Shown piece after piece: positions 42,737 to 52,913 of a DNA stretch of 64,000 bases; the stretch's first letter is position 1; each line of letters begins with the position of its first letter. A program made the translations under genes and the position numbers. Location: contig JAIKYE010000032.1 in the NCBI GenBank assembly GCA_024683455.1, positions 1-64,000 on the forward strand, in the 5' to 3' direction. Below the pieces are notes generated by a model. The model searched no databases. It was not told the DNA's origin and saw only the letters and a program-made list of their open reading frames with translations. The DNA comes from Bacteroidaceae bacterium. GTDB taxonomy: Bacteria > Bacteroidota > Bacteroidia > Bacteroidales > Bacteroidaceae.

Positions 42737-44043
42737 AGTCCGCCAAAGCTGATATCATCAAACACGATGCTGGGTAAAAGTTCCGTCTCCCAAGGGTCGA
42801 AATCATTTCCTAAAGCTGTAACACGTTTCCATGCATCTAAGATGTTTCCTGTTATATTCATACCGCTGACAGGCTGTACAATTCTACCGTTCTGAATATA
42901 GAAACCCTCTATTCCGTACGAAAAATTACCTGTTGTTGGGTCGCAATTACCGCCGTTGAAGTCCGTTACCAAAATAGCATTATCTGCATTCGCAATTAGT
43001 TGTTGCAGCGTCTGATTTCCGCTTTGCATGATAAGGTGGTGTATGCCTTGAGTAGTGGGTTTTGTTCCTAGCTTTTTAGCAAAAATGGTATCTATAAAGT
43101 AGGTATCTAAGACTCCGTTTGAAAATAAACTCCGAGGCTGAGTGGCCACACCATCATAGTCAAAGTAACAAGCGCCACGTGTTCCCGGTATAAGTGGGTC
43201 ATCAACAATATTGACAAGTGGTGAAATCACTTGACAGTGTAGTTTATCAGCTAAGAATGACATTTTCCCATGTAGATACTGGCCGTTCATAGCATTGAGA
43301 ATAGGCTGCAGAAAACTTCCAACAATCGGCGATTCCAGTATCATCTGGTACTTTCCACTTTTGGTGGGCTTTCCGCCAATCTTACGCATGGTACGATCTA
43401 TGGCTACACGAGCAATCCCCTCATCGGGAAGGTCGTTAAAGAAAATGCGTGTCTCTCCCCATCCGTCGGCAGGATGCTGGCCGTCTTCTCCGTTCGCTGT
43501 AGCAATACTTGTAAGGGTGCATCTGCTGCATTGTTCATATCCCTGAAAGCCGTTACTGATTAGGTATAGAGCTTGGTGCTGTCTGTCTGAGTAATGTGTC
43601 TGAAAACTGATAAGGTCTGGCTGAAGAGATATCCCCTCGCTGTTATTTTTCTGTGCAAGATGTAACTTCGCAGATGGATCAATGGAGGAAAGTGAATCAT
43701 CAAAAATCTTCAGGTCATCTCCATCTCCCTTATAATATCTTTCCGGATCAGCAAGTGTACGTGATTCGTCGGGCTCAAGCATACGAGTGGTTTTTTCCGC
43801 ATTGTAGATAAATTGTTTCAAAGCATCCGTTTGAACATTATTGGTGTAGAAGAAACCATCTCGTCCGTCAATAAGAAGATTCATGGCCAGCGATGTGGCT
43901 GACGCGTGCAGCATCTTCTCTATTTGCCCATTACGGATATTAATATTGTCCTCGTAATTTCGCATGAGAACAAGTTTGTAGGCAGCGTTACGATTAACAC
44001 GTCCTATCTCTTCTGCTACCCAATATAGTATATCTGTATTCAT
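42733..44043 (-). CDS. TldE/PmbA-family metalloprotease subunit
   Basis: The 436-aa protein is the catalytically inert partner of TldD. It shows RVNRNAAYKLVLMRNYEDNI at the start and GTRGACYFDYDGVATQPRSL near residue 280, a conserved TldD/E feature, and lacks the HExxxH metal site. In E. coli the TldD/E heterodimer trims unfolded peptides, including microcin precursors. It follows tldD by 3 bp and ends the hexuronate-tld run, converging on the helical unknown gene. Confidence 0.85.
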   Translation of the reverse strand: MNTDILYWVAEEIGRVNRNAAYKLVLMRNYEDNINIRNGQIEKMLHASATSLAMNLLIDGRDGFFYTNNVQTDALKQFIYNAEKTTRMLEPDESRTLADPERYYKGDGDDLKIFDDSLSSIDPSAKLHLAQKNNSEGISLQPDLISFQTHYSDRQHQALYLISNGFQGYEQCSRCTLTSIATANGEDGQHPADGWGETRIFFNDLPDEGIARVAIDRTMRKIGGKPTKSGKYQMILESPIVGSFLQPILNAMNGQYLHGKMSFLADKLHCQVISPLVNIVDDPLIPGTRGACYFDYDGVATQPRSLFSNGVLDTYFIDTIFAKKLGTKPTTQGIHHLIMQSGNQTLQQLIANADNAILVTDFNGGNCDPTTGNFSYGIEGFYIQNGRIVQPVSGMNITGNILDAWKRVTALGNDFDPWETELLPSIVFDDISFGGL

Positions 44044-44046
44044 TTA

Positions 44047-45417
44047 TTACCCAACAACTAATTTATCTACCAATATGGTTGGCAGCCCCTGACTGACACC
44101 AACGCGCTGACCACCTTTTCCGCACATTCCAGCACTATGGTCAATTTTAAGGTTGTTACCAACCATACTGATATGCTGAAGAGCCTGTGGCCCGTTACCT
44201 ATAATGTTCATGTCACGCAATGGAGTCGTAAGATGACCATTCTCTATTAAATACCCTTTTTTCATAAAAAAGGTAAAATCACCAGCACCAATTTGGACCT
44301 GTCCGTTAGTGAAAGTTTGTGCATAGATGCCACGCTTTACATTACGTATGATATCTTCTTCTGATGCTTCACCTGCACACATGTAAGTGCTGCGCATACG
44401 AGGTAAAGGAATGTGTCGGAAGCTTTCGCGACGACCATTTCCTGTACTCTGTACGCCAAAATGCCGTGCACTGATGCGATCATGCAGATAGCTGGTCAGA
44501 ATTCCTTTATCTACCAACGTAGTTCGTTGACCTCGTATTCCCTCATCATCATAACGAAGCATACCTGCATCGTGTGGTTGTGTACCATCATCTACTATAG
44601 TTATATGGTTGTCACAAATACGTTGTCCTAACTTACCTGTAAAAATACTTTCACCAGTACGAATAAAATCAGCCTCGAAAGCGTGTCCTATGGCTTCATG
44701 CATCAGAATACCACTACTTCCGGCTGCCATGACAACGGGCATCTCGCCGCCTTCAATCTGTTTAGCATCAAAAAGGAAGAGGGCCTGTTGGACGGTTTCT
44801 TGCAACAGTTCTTCTATAAGTTCTGGAGTAATAAATTCCGCTCCTCTCTGATACATGCGGCTTCCAAAGCCCATCTGTGTCTGATTATCTTTCTGTAATA
44901 CAACGGAAATGAATAGTGTTGTGCGAGGTCGATGGTCTGAGAAGCCCGTACCCTCCGAACAGACAAATTTTATAGTCTGCATGCGTTGTGCTATAGTTGC
45001 CTTTACACGAACTATAAGAGGAGAGATTTCGTGTGCACGACGGTTGATGGAAAGCAGAATTTCTTCTGATGCTTCCGGATCAAGCATGGGTGTGTCTGGT
45101 GTTAAAATAGGTGCCGGCTTAAGCATGGGTACGTGACACATCGATCCGGCACGTTGGATGCTACCGGCAAAACGTGCTGCCTGTTGCATGGATTCTGGAC
45201 TCATATCCATTGTATAGGCATAGCCTGTTTCTGTTCCTTGTACAACACGTATTCCCGCACCATAAAGCATAACTTGCTGAGCCTGGCTTACGGTATTGTC
45301 TTGTAGTTCAAGGCTACTCATGCGAGTATCCTCGAGAAATATATCAGCGTACTCTCCACCCCTACTAAGAGCTATGGAAAGTATTTTATGAAGTTGTTCT
45401 TCTGATAAAGGAAACAC
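44047..45417 (-). CDS. tldD: TldD-family metalloprotease, catalytic subunit
   Basis: The 456-aa subunit carries the zinc motif MHEAIGHAFEADF (HExxxH) near residue 239 and the C-terminal GGQRVGVSQGLPTILVD. The reading frame opens at GTG (45415-45417); the in-frame codon two upstream is a stop, so GTG is probably the true start. It sits 19 bp after uxaC, continuing the hexuronate operon. TldD/E has no known link to uronate metabolism, so the operon may extend by chance or for shared expression. Confidence 0.9.
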   Translation of the reverse strand: MFPLSEEQLHKILSIALSRGGEYADIFLEDTRMSSLELQDNTVSQAQQVMLYGAGIRVVQGTETGYAYTMDMSPESMQQAARFAGSIQRAGSMCHVPMLKPAPILTPDTPMLDPEASEEILLSINRRAHEISPLIVRVKATIAQRMQTIKFVCSEGTGFSDHRPRTTLFISVVLQKDNQTQMGFGSRMYQRGAEFITPELIEELLQETVQQALFLFDAKQIEGGEMPVVMAAGSSGILMHEAIGHAFEADFIRTGESIFTGKLGQRICDNHITIVDDGTQPHDAGMLRYDDEGIRGQRTTLVDKGILTSYLHDRISARHFGVQSTGNGRRESFRHIPLPRMRSTYMCAGEASEEDIIRNVKRGIYAQTFTNGQVQIGAGDFTFFMKKGYLIENGHLTTPLRDMNIIGNGPQALQHISMVGNNLKIDHSAGMCGKGGQRVGVSQGLPTILVDKLVVG

Positions 45418-45436
45418 TAGTTATAACTCTTTATTT

Positions 45437-46840
45437 TCAAAAATTGAAATATCGTTTCGCATTATAGTAGGAAATGTCTCTTACCATCTGTTCTATGAAA
45501 GACATCTCTTCGGCAGGTAACTTGCCATCTTCAACATCCTGGCCAACTATATTACATAGCTGACGACGAAAATACTCATGTCGTGGGTAGGAAAGAAAGG
45601 AACGGCTGTCTGTAAGCATTCCGACAAACCTGCTTAACAAACCTAATACACTGAGAGCATTCATCTGTCGTTCCATTCCGTCGAGTTGGTCGTTGAACCA
45701 CCATCCACTTCCAAACTGTATTTTCCCAGGTGTCGGACCTTCTTGGAAATTACCAATCATCGTAGCAAGCATCTCGTTGTCAGCTGGATTGATGCAGTAG
45801 AGTATGGTCTTAGCCAACTGTCCTTTACTGTCCAGTTTGTCTAGGAAACGAGATAGGCTTTCGCTGGTATTACGTGTACCTATACTATCAAATCCGCTAT
45901 CTGGTCCTAACTTATTGAACATACGTGAATTATTGTTGCGCATAGGGCCATAATGAAATTGCTGAGTCCAGCCTGCCTCAGCATCTTGACGGGCAAACTC
46001 AAGGAGTAGGGCGGAACGGAATTTTACAACTTCTTCTGTCGTAGGCTGTTTACCATCCATAACCTTATGGAAGATTTGCTTGAACTCCGCTTCTGTGCAA
46101 TCTTCGGTATAAAATTCACAGAGCCCATGATCAGAGAGACGGCAACCCATAGAAGCAAAGTAGTCATGACGCAGCTGTAGCACATCAAGAAAATCTGCAT
46201 ATGTATTTATGTTTCTATTTGCAGCCTCACCCAATGTTTCTATATATGTTTTAAAGCGTTCCGGATTCTCAATATCCATCGCTTTGTCTGGGCGCCATGT
46301 AGGTAACACCTTTATCTTAAATCCACTTTCACGTATTTGTTTATGGAAAATAAGCGAATCTGAGGGGTCGTCCGTTGTACATACCACTTCTACATTGTAA
46401 TGAAGCATCAGTCCGCGAGCAGAGAAGTCTGGCTTCTGCAGTTTCTCATTACACTCATCAAAAATTTCACGTGCGGTTTTGGCATTTAGCAACTTATTGA
46501 TTCCAAAGGCTGTGCGTAGCTCTAGGTGTGTCCAATGATAAAGTGGGTTGCGCATGCAATAAGGCATTGTCTCAGCCCATTTTTGGAACTTCTCCCAGTC
46601 TGAAGCATTCCCTGTTATATATTTCTCTTCAACACCATTGCTGCGCATAGCACGCCATTTGTAATGATCGCCGCCCAACCAGAGTTCTGTAATAGAATTG
46701 AAGCGATGATCTTCTGCTATCTCCTTTGGGTTAAGGTGACAATGATAATCTATGATGGGTAGATGTTCAGCCTGCTCATGAAACAGCATCTGTGCCGTTT
46801 CTGTCTGTAACAGGAAATCTTTATTCAAAAAATTCTTCAT
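45437..46840 (-). CDS. uxaC: Glucuronate isomerase
   Basis: The 467-aa enzyme isomerises D-glucuronate to D-fructuronate and galacturonate to tagaturonate. It belongs to the amidohydrolase superfamily: IIDYHCHLNPKEIAEDHRF near residue 28 and WRAMRSNGVEEKYITG near 60 are family signatures. The ATG at 46838-46840 is preferred over a longer frame because MKNFLNKDFLLQTETAQ matches family N-termini. It lies 16 bp after uxuB. Confidence 0.95.
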   Translation of the reverse strand: MKNFLNKDFLLQTETAQMLFHEQAEHLPIIDYHCHLNPKEIAEDHRFNSITELWLGGDHYKWRAMRSNGVEEKYITGNASDWEKFQKWAETMPYCMRNPLYHWTHLELRTAFGINKLLNAKTAREIFDECNEKLQKPDFSARGLMLHYNVEVVCTTDDPSDSLIFHKQIRESGFKIKVLPTWRPDKAMDIENPERFKTYIETLGEAANRNINTYADFLDVLQLRHDYFASMGCRLSDHGLCEFYTEDCTEAEFKQIFHKVMDGKQPTTEEVVKFRSALLLEFARQDAEAGWTQQFHYGPMRNNNSRMFNKLGPDSGFDSIGTRNTSESLSRFLDKLDSKGQLAKTILYCINPADNEMLATMIGNFQEGPTPGKIQFGSGWWFNDQLDGMERQMNALSVLGLLSRFVGMLTDSRSFLSYPRHEYFRRQLCNIVGQDVEDGKLPAEEMSFIEQMVRDISYYNAKRYFNF

Positions 46841-46856
46841 AGGGCTAATAGGGCAG

Positions 46857-47672
46857 TTACATGACAAAGGCGTTGAATCCTCCATCTACAATGGCAACCG
46901 TACCTGTAACAAAAGAGGATGCTTCGCTAATCAAATAATGTATTGTTCCACAGAGTTCTTCAGGCTTTCCGAAACGTTGGAAAGGAGTTTGTCTGATAAC
47001 ATCCATACCACGTTCGGTCAGAGAACCGTCCTCATTTGTAAGTAAAGCACGATTCTGATTGGTTAGGAAGAAACCTGGTGCAATGGCATTGACACGAATA
47101 CTTGGGGTAAATTTCTTGGCTACCTCATTAGCAAGGAATGCAGTATAGTTACTGATACCTGCTTTTGCAGCAGCATAGCCCATGACACGGGTCATTGGTC
47201 GGAAAGCAGCCATACTGCTAAAATTTACAATGCACCCCTTTCCCGCTTTCACCATAGGTTTAAGGAATACCTGTGTAGGAATGACAGTTCCCGTTAAATT
47301 GACGTTGAGAACCTTTTGGAATTCCTCTATTTGTACATCGAAGAATGTCTCAGAAGGAGCTATCGTTGCTCCTGGCATATTACCTCCAGCTGCATTTAAT
47401 AGTGAATCAATCTTTCCATATTTGATAAGTATCTGCTGACAGACTCGTTCACAGGATTCCTGACTCATTACATCACACTGATAAAAGATAGCATCGCCAC
47501 CTTGTGCTTGTATGTCTGAAATTATTTTCTGTCCAACGTTTTCCTTTCGACCCAATATTGCAACGTGAGCTCCTTGTAATGCAAGATATTCGCTTATCTC
47601 ACGTCCTAAAACACCAGTTCCACCTGTGATGACTACTACATTGTCCTTAATATCAAACAGATTCTTCATCAT
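46857..47672 (-). CDS. uxuB: D-mannonate oxidoreductase (fructuronate reductase), SDR type
   Basis: The 271-aa short-chain dehydrogenase has the NAD(P) motif TGGTGVLG near residue 16, the NAAGG motif near 93, and the catalytic Tyr-Lys in MGYAAAKAGISNY near 165. Its place between uxuA and uxaC identifies the substrate as fructuronate. It is an SDR and thus not homologous to the roughly 480-aa E. coli UxuB; the SDR form is known in other phyla. ATG at 47670-47672, with a second Met codon immediately following. Confidence 0.87.
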   Translation of the reverse strand: MMKNLFDIKDNVVVITGGTGVLGREISEYLALQGAHVAILGRKENVGQKIISDIQAQGGDAIFYQCDVMSQESCERVCQQILIKYGKIDSLLNAAGGNMPGATIAPSETFFDVQIEEFQKVLNVNLTGTVIPTQVFLKPMVKAGKGCIVNFSSMAAFRPMTRVMGYAAAKAGISNYTAFLANEVAKKFTPSIRVNAIAPGFFLTNQNRALLTNEDGSLTERGMDVIRQTPFQRFGKPEELCGTIHYLISEASSFVTGTVAIVDGGFNAFVM

Positions 47673-47681
47673 ATCATTAAC

Positions 47682-48872
47682 CTATATTTGCGTTTTATTG
47701 ATTCCTAACTCATTATCCACAACAGCCATGACACCTTCAACTTGTCCCAAAGCCAACATACGCCCATGGAAACTATATCCTGCGTTATAACCCATTTCCT
47801 CGTCTCCTAGCATAAGTGGTGCATGGTCTACTCGCATAGGTAGTCCCGGCTTCTGTTTCTGGAATTTGCGAACGAGTTCTATGATGTTGGCTCTCCCGCC
47901 AAGATGACTTGCTTCTTTAAAATCTCCATTGGGGAACACATTTGTGCTGCGTAGATGAACAAAATGTGTCCTCTTGGCATATTTTTCTGCTAACGCAGGA
48001 ACGTCATTATGAGCTCCTGCACTGAGAGAACCTGCACAAAAGGTAAGACCGTTATGCTCATTTGGGACAGCATTTAGGAACCATTCGATATCTTTGTCAC
48101 ATGTGACAATACGTGGGAGACCCAATATCTGGAGTGGGGGGTCGTCAGGATGGACACACATATTCATGTTCCACTCATCGCAGACAGGCATGATGGCCTC
48201 AAGGAAGTACTTCATATTCTGACGAAGCTTCTCTGGAGTGATATCCTTGTAGAGCTCGAGCAGAGAGCGGAAAATCTTAACGGGTTTCTCGTCATCTTCT
48301 TTAATATTGCCATTTACAAATCCCTGCGTCTTAACAATGATGTTTTCCACCAAACGATGTTCGTCTTCGGGAGAGAATACCTTCTTCATCTCTTCGACTT
48401 TAGCCATAGTCTCTGTCGTATAATCTGCCTCAGCACCTGCACGTTTGAGAATTTGACAGTCAAAATACGCAAATTCTGCGTGGTTAAAATAGAGACTTGA
48501 CGTGCCATTATCATTAGGATTTTCTAAATCGGTACGTGCCCAGTCAAGTACAGGCATGAAATTATAACAGATGGTATGAATAGCACACTTACCAAGATTT
48601 GCAAGGGAGATTTTATATTTCTCTATCAACTCATCGCGGTCAGGACCACCATATTTTATGCTTTCACATACAGGAAGACTCTCTACAACACTCCAGCGAA
48701 GTCCGTAGCTTTCTATGTATTGCTTTAGCTCAAGAATCTTCTCGATGGTCCATATCTCACCATTTGGAACATCATGCAATGCGGTTACAATGCCCTCTAC
48801 ACCAATTTGGCGCAACATGTCCAATGTAATCTTATCTTTGCGTCCAAACCAACGCCATGTTTTCTCCATCAT
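47682..48872 (-). CDS. uxuA: Mannonate dehydratase
   Basis: The 396-aa TIM-barrel enzyme converts D-mannonate to 2-keto-3-deoxygluconate. MEKTWRWFGRKDKITLDMLRQ, ALHDVPNGEIW near residue 33 and MNMCVHPDDPPLQILGLPRI near 235 are UxuA hallmarks; the metal ligands lie in the last segment and in the C-terminal RVDHAPLM. It is 9 bp upstream of uxuB and 20 bp after the exuT-like gene. Confidence 0.95.
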   Translation of the reverse strand: MMEKTWRWFGRKDKITLDMLRQIGVEGIVTALHDVPNGEIWTIEKILELKQYIESYGLRWSVVESLPVCESIKYGGPDRDELIEKYKISLANLGKCAIHTICYNFMPVLDWARTDLENPNDNGTSSLYFNHAEFAYFDCQILKRAGAEADYTTETMAKVEEMKKVFSPEDEHRLVENIIVKTQGFVNGNIKEDDEKPVKIFRSLLELYKDITPEKLRQNMKYFLEAIMPVCDEWNMNMCVHPDDPPLQILGLPRIVTCDKDIEWFLNAVPNEHNGLTFCAGSLSAGAHNDVPALAEKYAKRTHFVHLRSTNVFPNGDFKEASHLGGRANIIELVRKFQKQKPGLPMRVDHAPLMLGDEEMGYNAGYSFHGRMLALGQVEGVMAVVDNELGINKTQI

Positions 48873-48892
48873 AACACTATAAACTTTAACCC

Positions 48893-50335
48893 TTATACCT
48901 TAATTTGTTTGTATGTTGGAACCAAGGTTTTCATAAAACACCATGCAATAATATAAGTAACGGCACAACCGCAGAATACAATCATATATCCAGCCGGCTT
49001 AGCACAAATTCCAAAGAAACTGAATGCTTCACCCTGTTCTTCGGCATAATCAAAAAGTAATCCTGCACCAATACTTATTGCCCATGCAGCTATGCCTCCA
49101 GCCATATTACCCATACCCGTGATAGTCGCTACCGTTGATTTTGGGAACATATCACCAATAGTTGAGAAAATGTTTGCCGACCATGCTTGATGCCCAGCAC
49201 CGGCAATGCCAATAAAGATAGCAGGGAACCATATAGAGATATCTTGCATCGGTTGAGCAAAGAGAGCTGCCAAGGGGAAGAATGCAAAGATAAGCATTGC
49301 ACGCATACGTCCAGTATATGGATTCATGGATCGTTTCTCCACAAAATACTTTGGAAGATAGCCTCCGCAAAATGAAAGAATAGTCACTATCGTATACAAA
49401 GTAAAAACCAGAAATTTTCCCGTTGTGGTCTTCATAGAATATCCGCAGGTGGAGAAGTAGGATGGAGCCCAATACAGGTAGAACCACCAAACTCCATCAG
49501 TAAAGAATTTACCCAATACGAACGACCATGTCTGTCTGTACGTTAAACATCTTAGTATAGGAATAGGCTTTTCATCTTCCTTCTCTTCTACAGCGTCTGA
49601 TATTTCTTCGTCCTGTAAGATATATGTGAGTTCTTCTTGATTTACATGCTTATTTCTCTCTGGACGCTCGTATGCATACATCCAACAGAACATCCAAATA
49701 AAGCCAAGGGCTCCAATAATAATAAATGCCATCTGCCAGCCATACAACTCTGCCAGTAGGGGAATTAATAAAGGTGAAGCTAATGCCCCGATGGAAGAAC
49801 CTGCATTAAATATAGATGTTGCAAAGGCGCGGTCTTTCTTTGGAAAATACTCGGCCGTCGTTTTTATAGCAGCTGGGAAATTTCCACCTTCACCCAGAGC
49901 AAGTATAGCACGGCATACAAGAAATAGCCAAACGCTCGTGGATGCGACAGCCAATGCAATAGTAGAGCCAGCCTCCAAGGCACGCATCTCCTCTGGGCTG
50001 TCTATTCCAACAATTTCCATTGTTGCCAACCCACAAAATGCATGTAAGCATGCGCCAACAGACCAAATGCAAATAGCATATATATAGCCCCTACGCGTAC
50101 CTATCCAATCCATGAATCTTCCTGCAAACAAACATGCCACAGCGTAGAAAAGAGAAAAAAAACCAGTTATAAGTCCATATTGAAAATCTGACCAATGAAA
50201 ATCAGGACGGATATGATCATCTATGGTCATAGATAAGACTTGCTTGTCAAGGTAATTAATTGTTGTTGCAAAAAGTAGCAAGGAACAAATTACCCACCTA
50301 TAGTTTGATTTTTCCTCTGCGGAATTAGTGTACAT
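48893..50335 (-). CDS. Hexuronate transporter, MFS anion:cation symporter (ExuT-like)
   Basis: The 480-aa inner-membrane protein has about twelve helices. The start MYTNSAEEKSNYRWVICSLL leads to INYLDKQVLSM, the ACS-family motif near the end of helix 1. The family imports hexuronates and aldonates; the gene's place as first of the uxu operon indicates glucuronate or galacturonate. The ATG at 50333-50335 is chosen because the promoter -7 lies at 50366-50373. Confidence 0.85.
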   Translation of the reverse strand: MYTNSAEEKSNYRWVICSLLLFATTINYLDKQVLSMTIDDHIRPDFHWSDFQYGLITGFFSLFYAVACLFAGRFMDWIGTRRGYIYAICIWSVGACLHAFCGLATMEIVGIDSPEEMRALEAGSTIALAVASTSVWLFLVCRAILALGEGGNFPAAIKTTAEYFPKKDRAFATSIFNAGSSIGALASPLLIPLLAELYGWQMAFIIIGALGFIWMFCWMYAYERPERNKHVNQEELTYILQDEEISDAVEEKEDEKPIPILRCLTYRQTWSFVLGKFFTDGVWWFYLYWAPSYFSTCGYSMKTTTGKFLVFTLYTIVTILSFCGGYLPKYFVEKRSMNPYTGRMRAMLIFAFFPLAALFAQPMQDISIWFPAIFIGIAGAGHQAWSANIFSTIGDMFPKSTVATITGMGNMAGGIAAWAISIGAGLLFDYAEEQGEAFSFFGICAKPAGYMIVFCGCAVTYIIAWCFMKTLVPTYKQIKV

Positions 50336-50365
50336 TAATTTGGGTTTATTAGTTATAGATGTGTA

Positions 50366-50396
50366 CAAAGATAAAAAGAAAAAAAATAGCCCACAA
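50366..50396 (-). promoter_or_regulatory. Promoter of the hexuronate operon
   Basis: Minus strand: TTG (394-396), 20 bp, TATCTTTG (366-373). The leader to the exuT ATG is about 25 nt. No obvious operator palindrome is visible. Confidence 0.65.
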
Positions 50397-50444
50397 TTAT
50401 TTTGCATAAATTGTGAGCCGACTTGTATTATTTTTGCGCAACAC

Positions 50445-50927
50445 TTATTCTATTTCTGCTTTTTTTTGTAAATATTCGGCAAAAATCCGCGCAGCACTTT
50501 CAACTTTCTTTGCACAGGGACGTTGCTTGTAATATTCGGCATTTCGTTCATCGGGCATATATGTATTCTTTACTACAGGGCATCCGTTCAATCCTAAAAG
50601 ATCGGCACAAATTATAGAGCCGTTTCTTTGTTTGAATTCTTCTAGAAGTTCTTGAACTACTTTGTAACAGGCGGACTTTCCTTCACGGTCGGAGCCTTCT
50701 GTTTGTCCACAATCCAAACCTACAAGTATTACCAATGCAGAAACTGTACCACACATCATACGCATACGTCCGACACCACCTCCAAAGCCAGCTGCTATAC
50801 GTTTAGCCATTATATCATCAAACCCGTAGAGATCTGCAAATGCAGCAACAACACTCTGTGAGCATCCATAACCACTCATAAAGTTCTCTACGGCCCGTTG
50901 AATTCTTTCTTCCAAATCCTGACTCAT
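50445..50927 (-). CDS. C_GCAxxG_C_C family protein
   Basis: The 160-aa protein matches the C-GCAxxG-C-C family of putative redox or metal proteins: GYGCSQSVVAAFADL near residue 19, GGGVGRMRMMCGTVSALVIL near 49, then conserved Cys residues (LDCGQ, SACYK, CADLLGL). The function of the family is unknown. It is encoded 12 bp after nadE and probably cotranscribed. Confidence 0.82.
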   Translation of the reverse strand: MSQDLEERIQRAVENFMSGYGCSQSVVAAFADLYGFDDIMAKRIAAGFGGGVGRMRMMCGTVSALVILVGLDCGQTEGSDREGKSACYKVVQELLEEFKQRNGSIICADLLGLNGCPVVKNTYMPDERNAEYYKQRPCAKKVESAARIFAEYLQKKAEIE

Positions 50928-50939
50928 ACTTAAAAATAA

Positions 50940-52865
50940 TTAGAGGTTGTCACACTCTTTCAGCCATAATGCGGAAGATGCATCACTTGGCATACGCCAG
51001 TCACCACGTGGTGAGAGAGAGCAACTTCCAACCTTTGGACCATCAGGAAGGCAGCTACGTTTAAACTGCTGCGCAAAGAATCTACGATAGAATGTCTTCA
51101 ACCAGTGTTTAATTACCTCATCTGTATATGTGGTTCCAAAGGCTTCTTTGGTAAGGAAGAACACTTTTTGGGGTCGGTATCCCCATCTTAGTGTGTAATA
51201 CAGGAAGAAGTCATGTAATTCGTATGGTCCCACTAAGTCTTCGGTCTTTTGTGTGATATTACCGTCTTCGTCAGCAGGGATGAGCTCAGGGCTGATAGGT
51301 GTATCAACAATATCCAATAAAACGGTTTTTGTACTATCATCCTCCAAATTTGTTGCAACCCACTTAACAAGATGGCGTACAAGAGTCTTTGGGATTGAGG
51401 TATTAACGCCATACATACTCATGTGATCGCCATTATAGGTTGCCCAACCTAAAGCTAACTCACTCAAGTCACCGGTTCCTATCACCAGACCGTTCATTTG
51501 GTTGGCTGCATCCATCAGAATTTGGGTGCGTTCACGGGCTTGTGAATTTTCATACGTTATATCATGATTCTCCATGTCGTGTCCCAGATCCTTGAAGTGC
51601 TGGATACAGGCATCCTTAATACTGATTTCACGTATTGTTATACCCAACAGCTTCATCAAGTTTACAGCATTAGTGTAGGTGCGATCGGTGGTTCCAAATC
51701 CTGGCATTGTAATACCAACAATACCTCTACGGCTTATTCCAAGTCTATCAAATGCTTTGACGCAAACCAATAAAGCTAAGGTGCTGTCCAATCCTCCGCT
51801 TATACCAACTACAACAGTCTGGGCATTGGTATGAGAGATTCGTTTGGCTAGCCCCTCTGTTTGTATGTTGAAGATCTCCTGACAACGAATATCAAGGTCT
51901 TTTCCTGTTGGGACAAAAGGATGAGCGTCTATCTGACGTGTAAGACCAAACTCACGTGTTTCTGTTCGTTCTGTTTCAACAATGAAAACGGATTCTTTAC
52001 GCGATTGAGAAGCACATGTCGCAAATGTTGTGTTTATTCTGCGTTCCATTCTAATGCGTTCTACATCAATCTCGCTTTCCAATAATTGCGTACTCAGCTC
52101 ATGACGGGGTGTTTCTGCCAACAATGTTCCATTTTCATAGATAAGTCCTTTGGCGCTGAAAACTATATCTTGTGAACTTTCGCCATATCCGCAACTACTG
52201 AAGACGTAACCTGAGATGGTACGTGCACTTTGTTGTGCCAACAACCCTTGGAGATAATTGTATTTACCAACAAAATCGTTGTCGGCACTCAAGTTGAAAA
52301 TGATTTCAGCCCCCTGCATAGCCAGATAGCTGCTGGGTGGGATGGGAGCCCATACGTCCTCGCAAATCTCAACTCCAAATGTACATGATGGAGTACGGAA
52401 CAGGATAAACTGGTTCAAAGGGACCTGCTGTCCGCAGATTAGTAGGGAACCTGCAGCAATGTCAATTCCACTTGTGAACCAACGTTTTTCGTAAAACTCT
52501 TTGTAGTTAGGCAAATATGTCTTGGGAATCATACCCAAAATCTTACCTTTTTGTATAACAGCTGCACAGTTTAGCAAAGAGCCTTTGTATGGAACTGGCA
52601 TGCCAACAATGCTGATGATATCCAGACTTCTGGTAAAGTTCATCAGGTGTATGAGCGCCATCTCCGCTTCATCCAAGAGGAGTTGCTGCTGAAAAAGATC
52701 CTGACATGTGTATGCCGTAAGTGAAAGCTCTGGCAAACAGATGATTTCAACACCATGTCCTTCTGCTTGAACGATAAGCGATTCTATCTGCTCTACGTTG
52801 TACTGGCAATCAGCCACCTTCACAGAGGGGATGGCCGAAGCTACTTTTACAAATCCGTGGTTCAT
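50940..52865 (-). CDS. nadE: Glutamine-dependent NAD(+) synthetase
   Basis: The 641-aa enzyme makes NAD from deamido-NAD and glutamine. The N-terminal nitrilase-type glutaminase (1-290) has EIICLPELSLTAYTCQD with the catalytic Glu and FGVEICEDVW with the catalytic Cys. The C-terminal synthetase has the P-loop GISGGLDSTLAL near residue 355 and GTGDLSELALGW near 465. A heptad tract starts immediately before its ATG, so the promoter must lie within or beyond the 52866-52967 repeat region. Confidence 0.95.
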   Translation of the reverse strand: MNHGFVKVASAIPSVKVADCQYNVEQIESLIVQAEGHGVEIICLPELSLTAYTCQDLFQQQLLLDEAEMALIHLMNFTRSLDIISIVGMPVPYKGSLLNCAAVIQKGKILGMIPKTYLPNYKEFYEKRWFTSGIDIAAGSLLICGQQVPLNQFILFRTPSCTFGVEICEDVWAPIPPSSYLAMQGAEIIFNLSADNDFVGKYNYLQGLLAQQSARTISGYVFSSCGYGESSQDIVFSAKGLIYENGTLLAETPRHELSTQLLESEIDVERIRMERRINTTFATCASQSRKESVFIVETERTETREFGLTRQIDAHPFVPTGKDLDIRCQEIFNIQTEGLAKRISHTNAQTVVVGISGGLDSTLALLVCVKAFDRLGISRRGIVGITMPGFGTTDRTYTNAVNLMKLLGITIREISIKDACIQHFKDLGHDMENHDITYENSQARERTQILMDAANQMNGLVIGTGDLSELALGWATYNGDHMSMYGVNTSIPKTLVRHLVKWVATNLEDDSTKTVLLDIVDTPISPELIPADEDGNITQKTEDLVGPYELHDFFLYYTLRWGYRPQKVFFLTKEAFGTTYTDEVIKHWLKTFYRRFFAQQFKRSCLPDGPKVGSCSLSPRGDWRMPSDASSALWLKECDNL

Positions 52866-52866
52866 C

Positions 52867-52894
52867 TTGTCAAATTGAAAGTTGAAAATTGAAA
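52867..52894. repeat. Heptad tract upstream of nadE
   Basis: ttgtcaa, attgaaa, gttgaaa, attgaaa in 7-bp phase, touching the nadE start. Confidence 0.8.
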
Positions 52895-52913
52895 AATATA
52901 TTGCTCTAATTTT

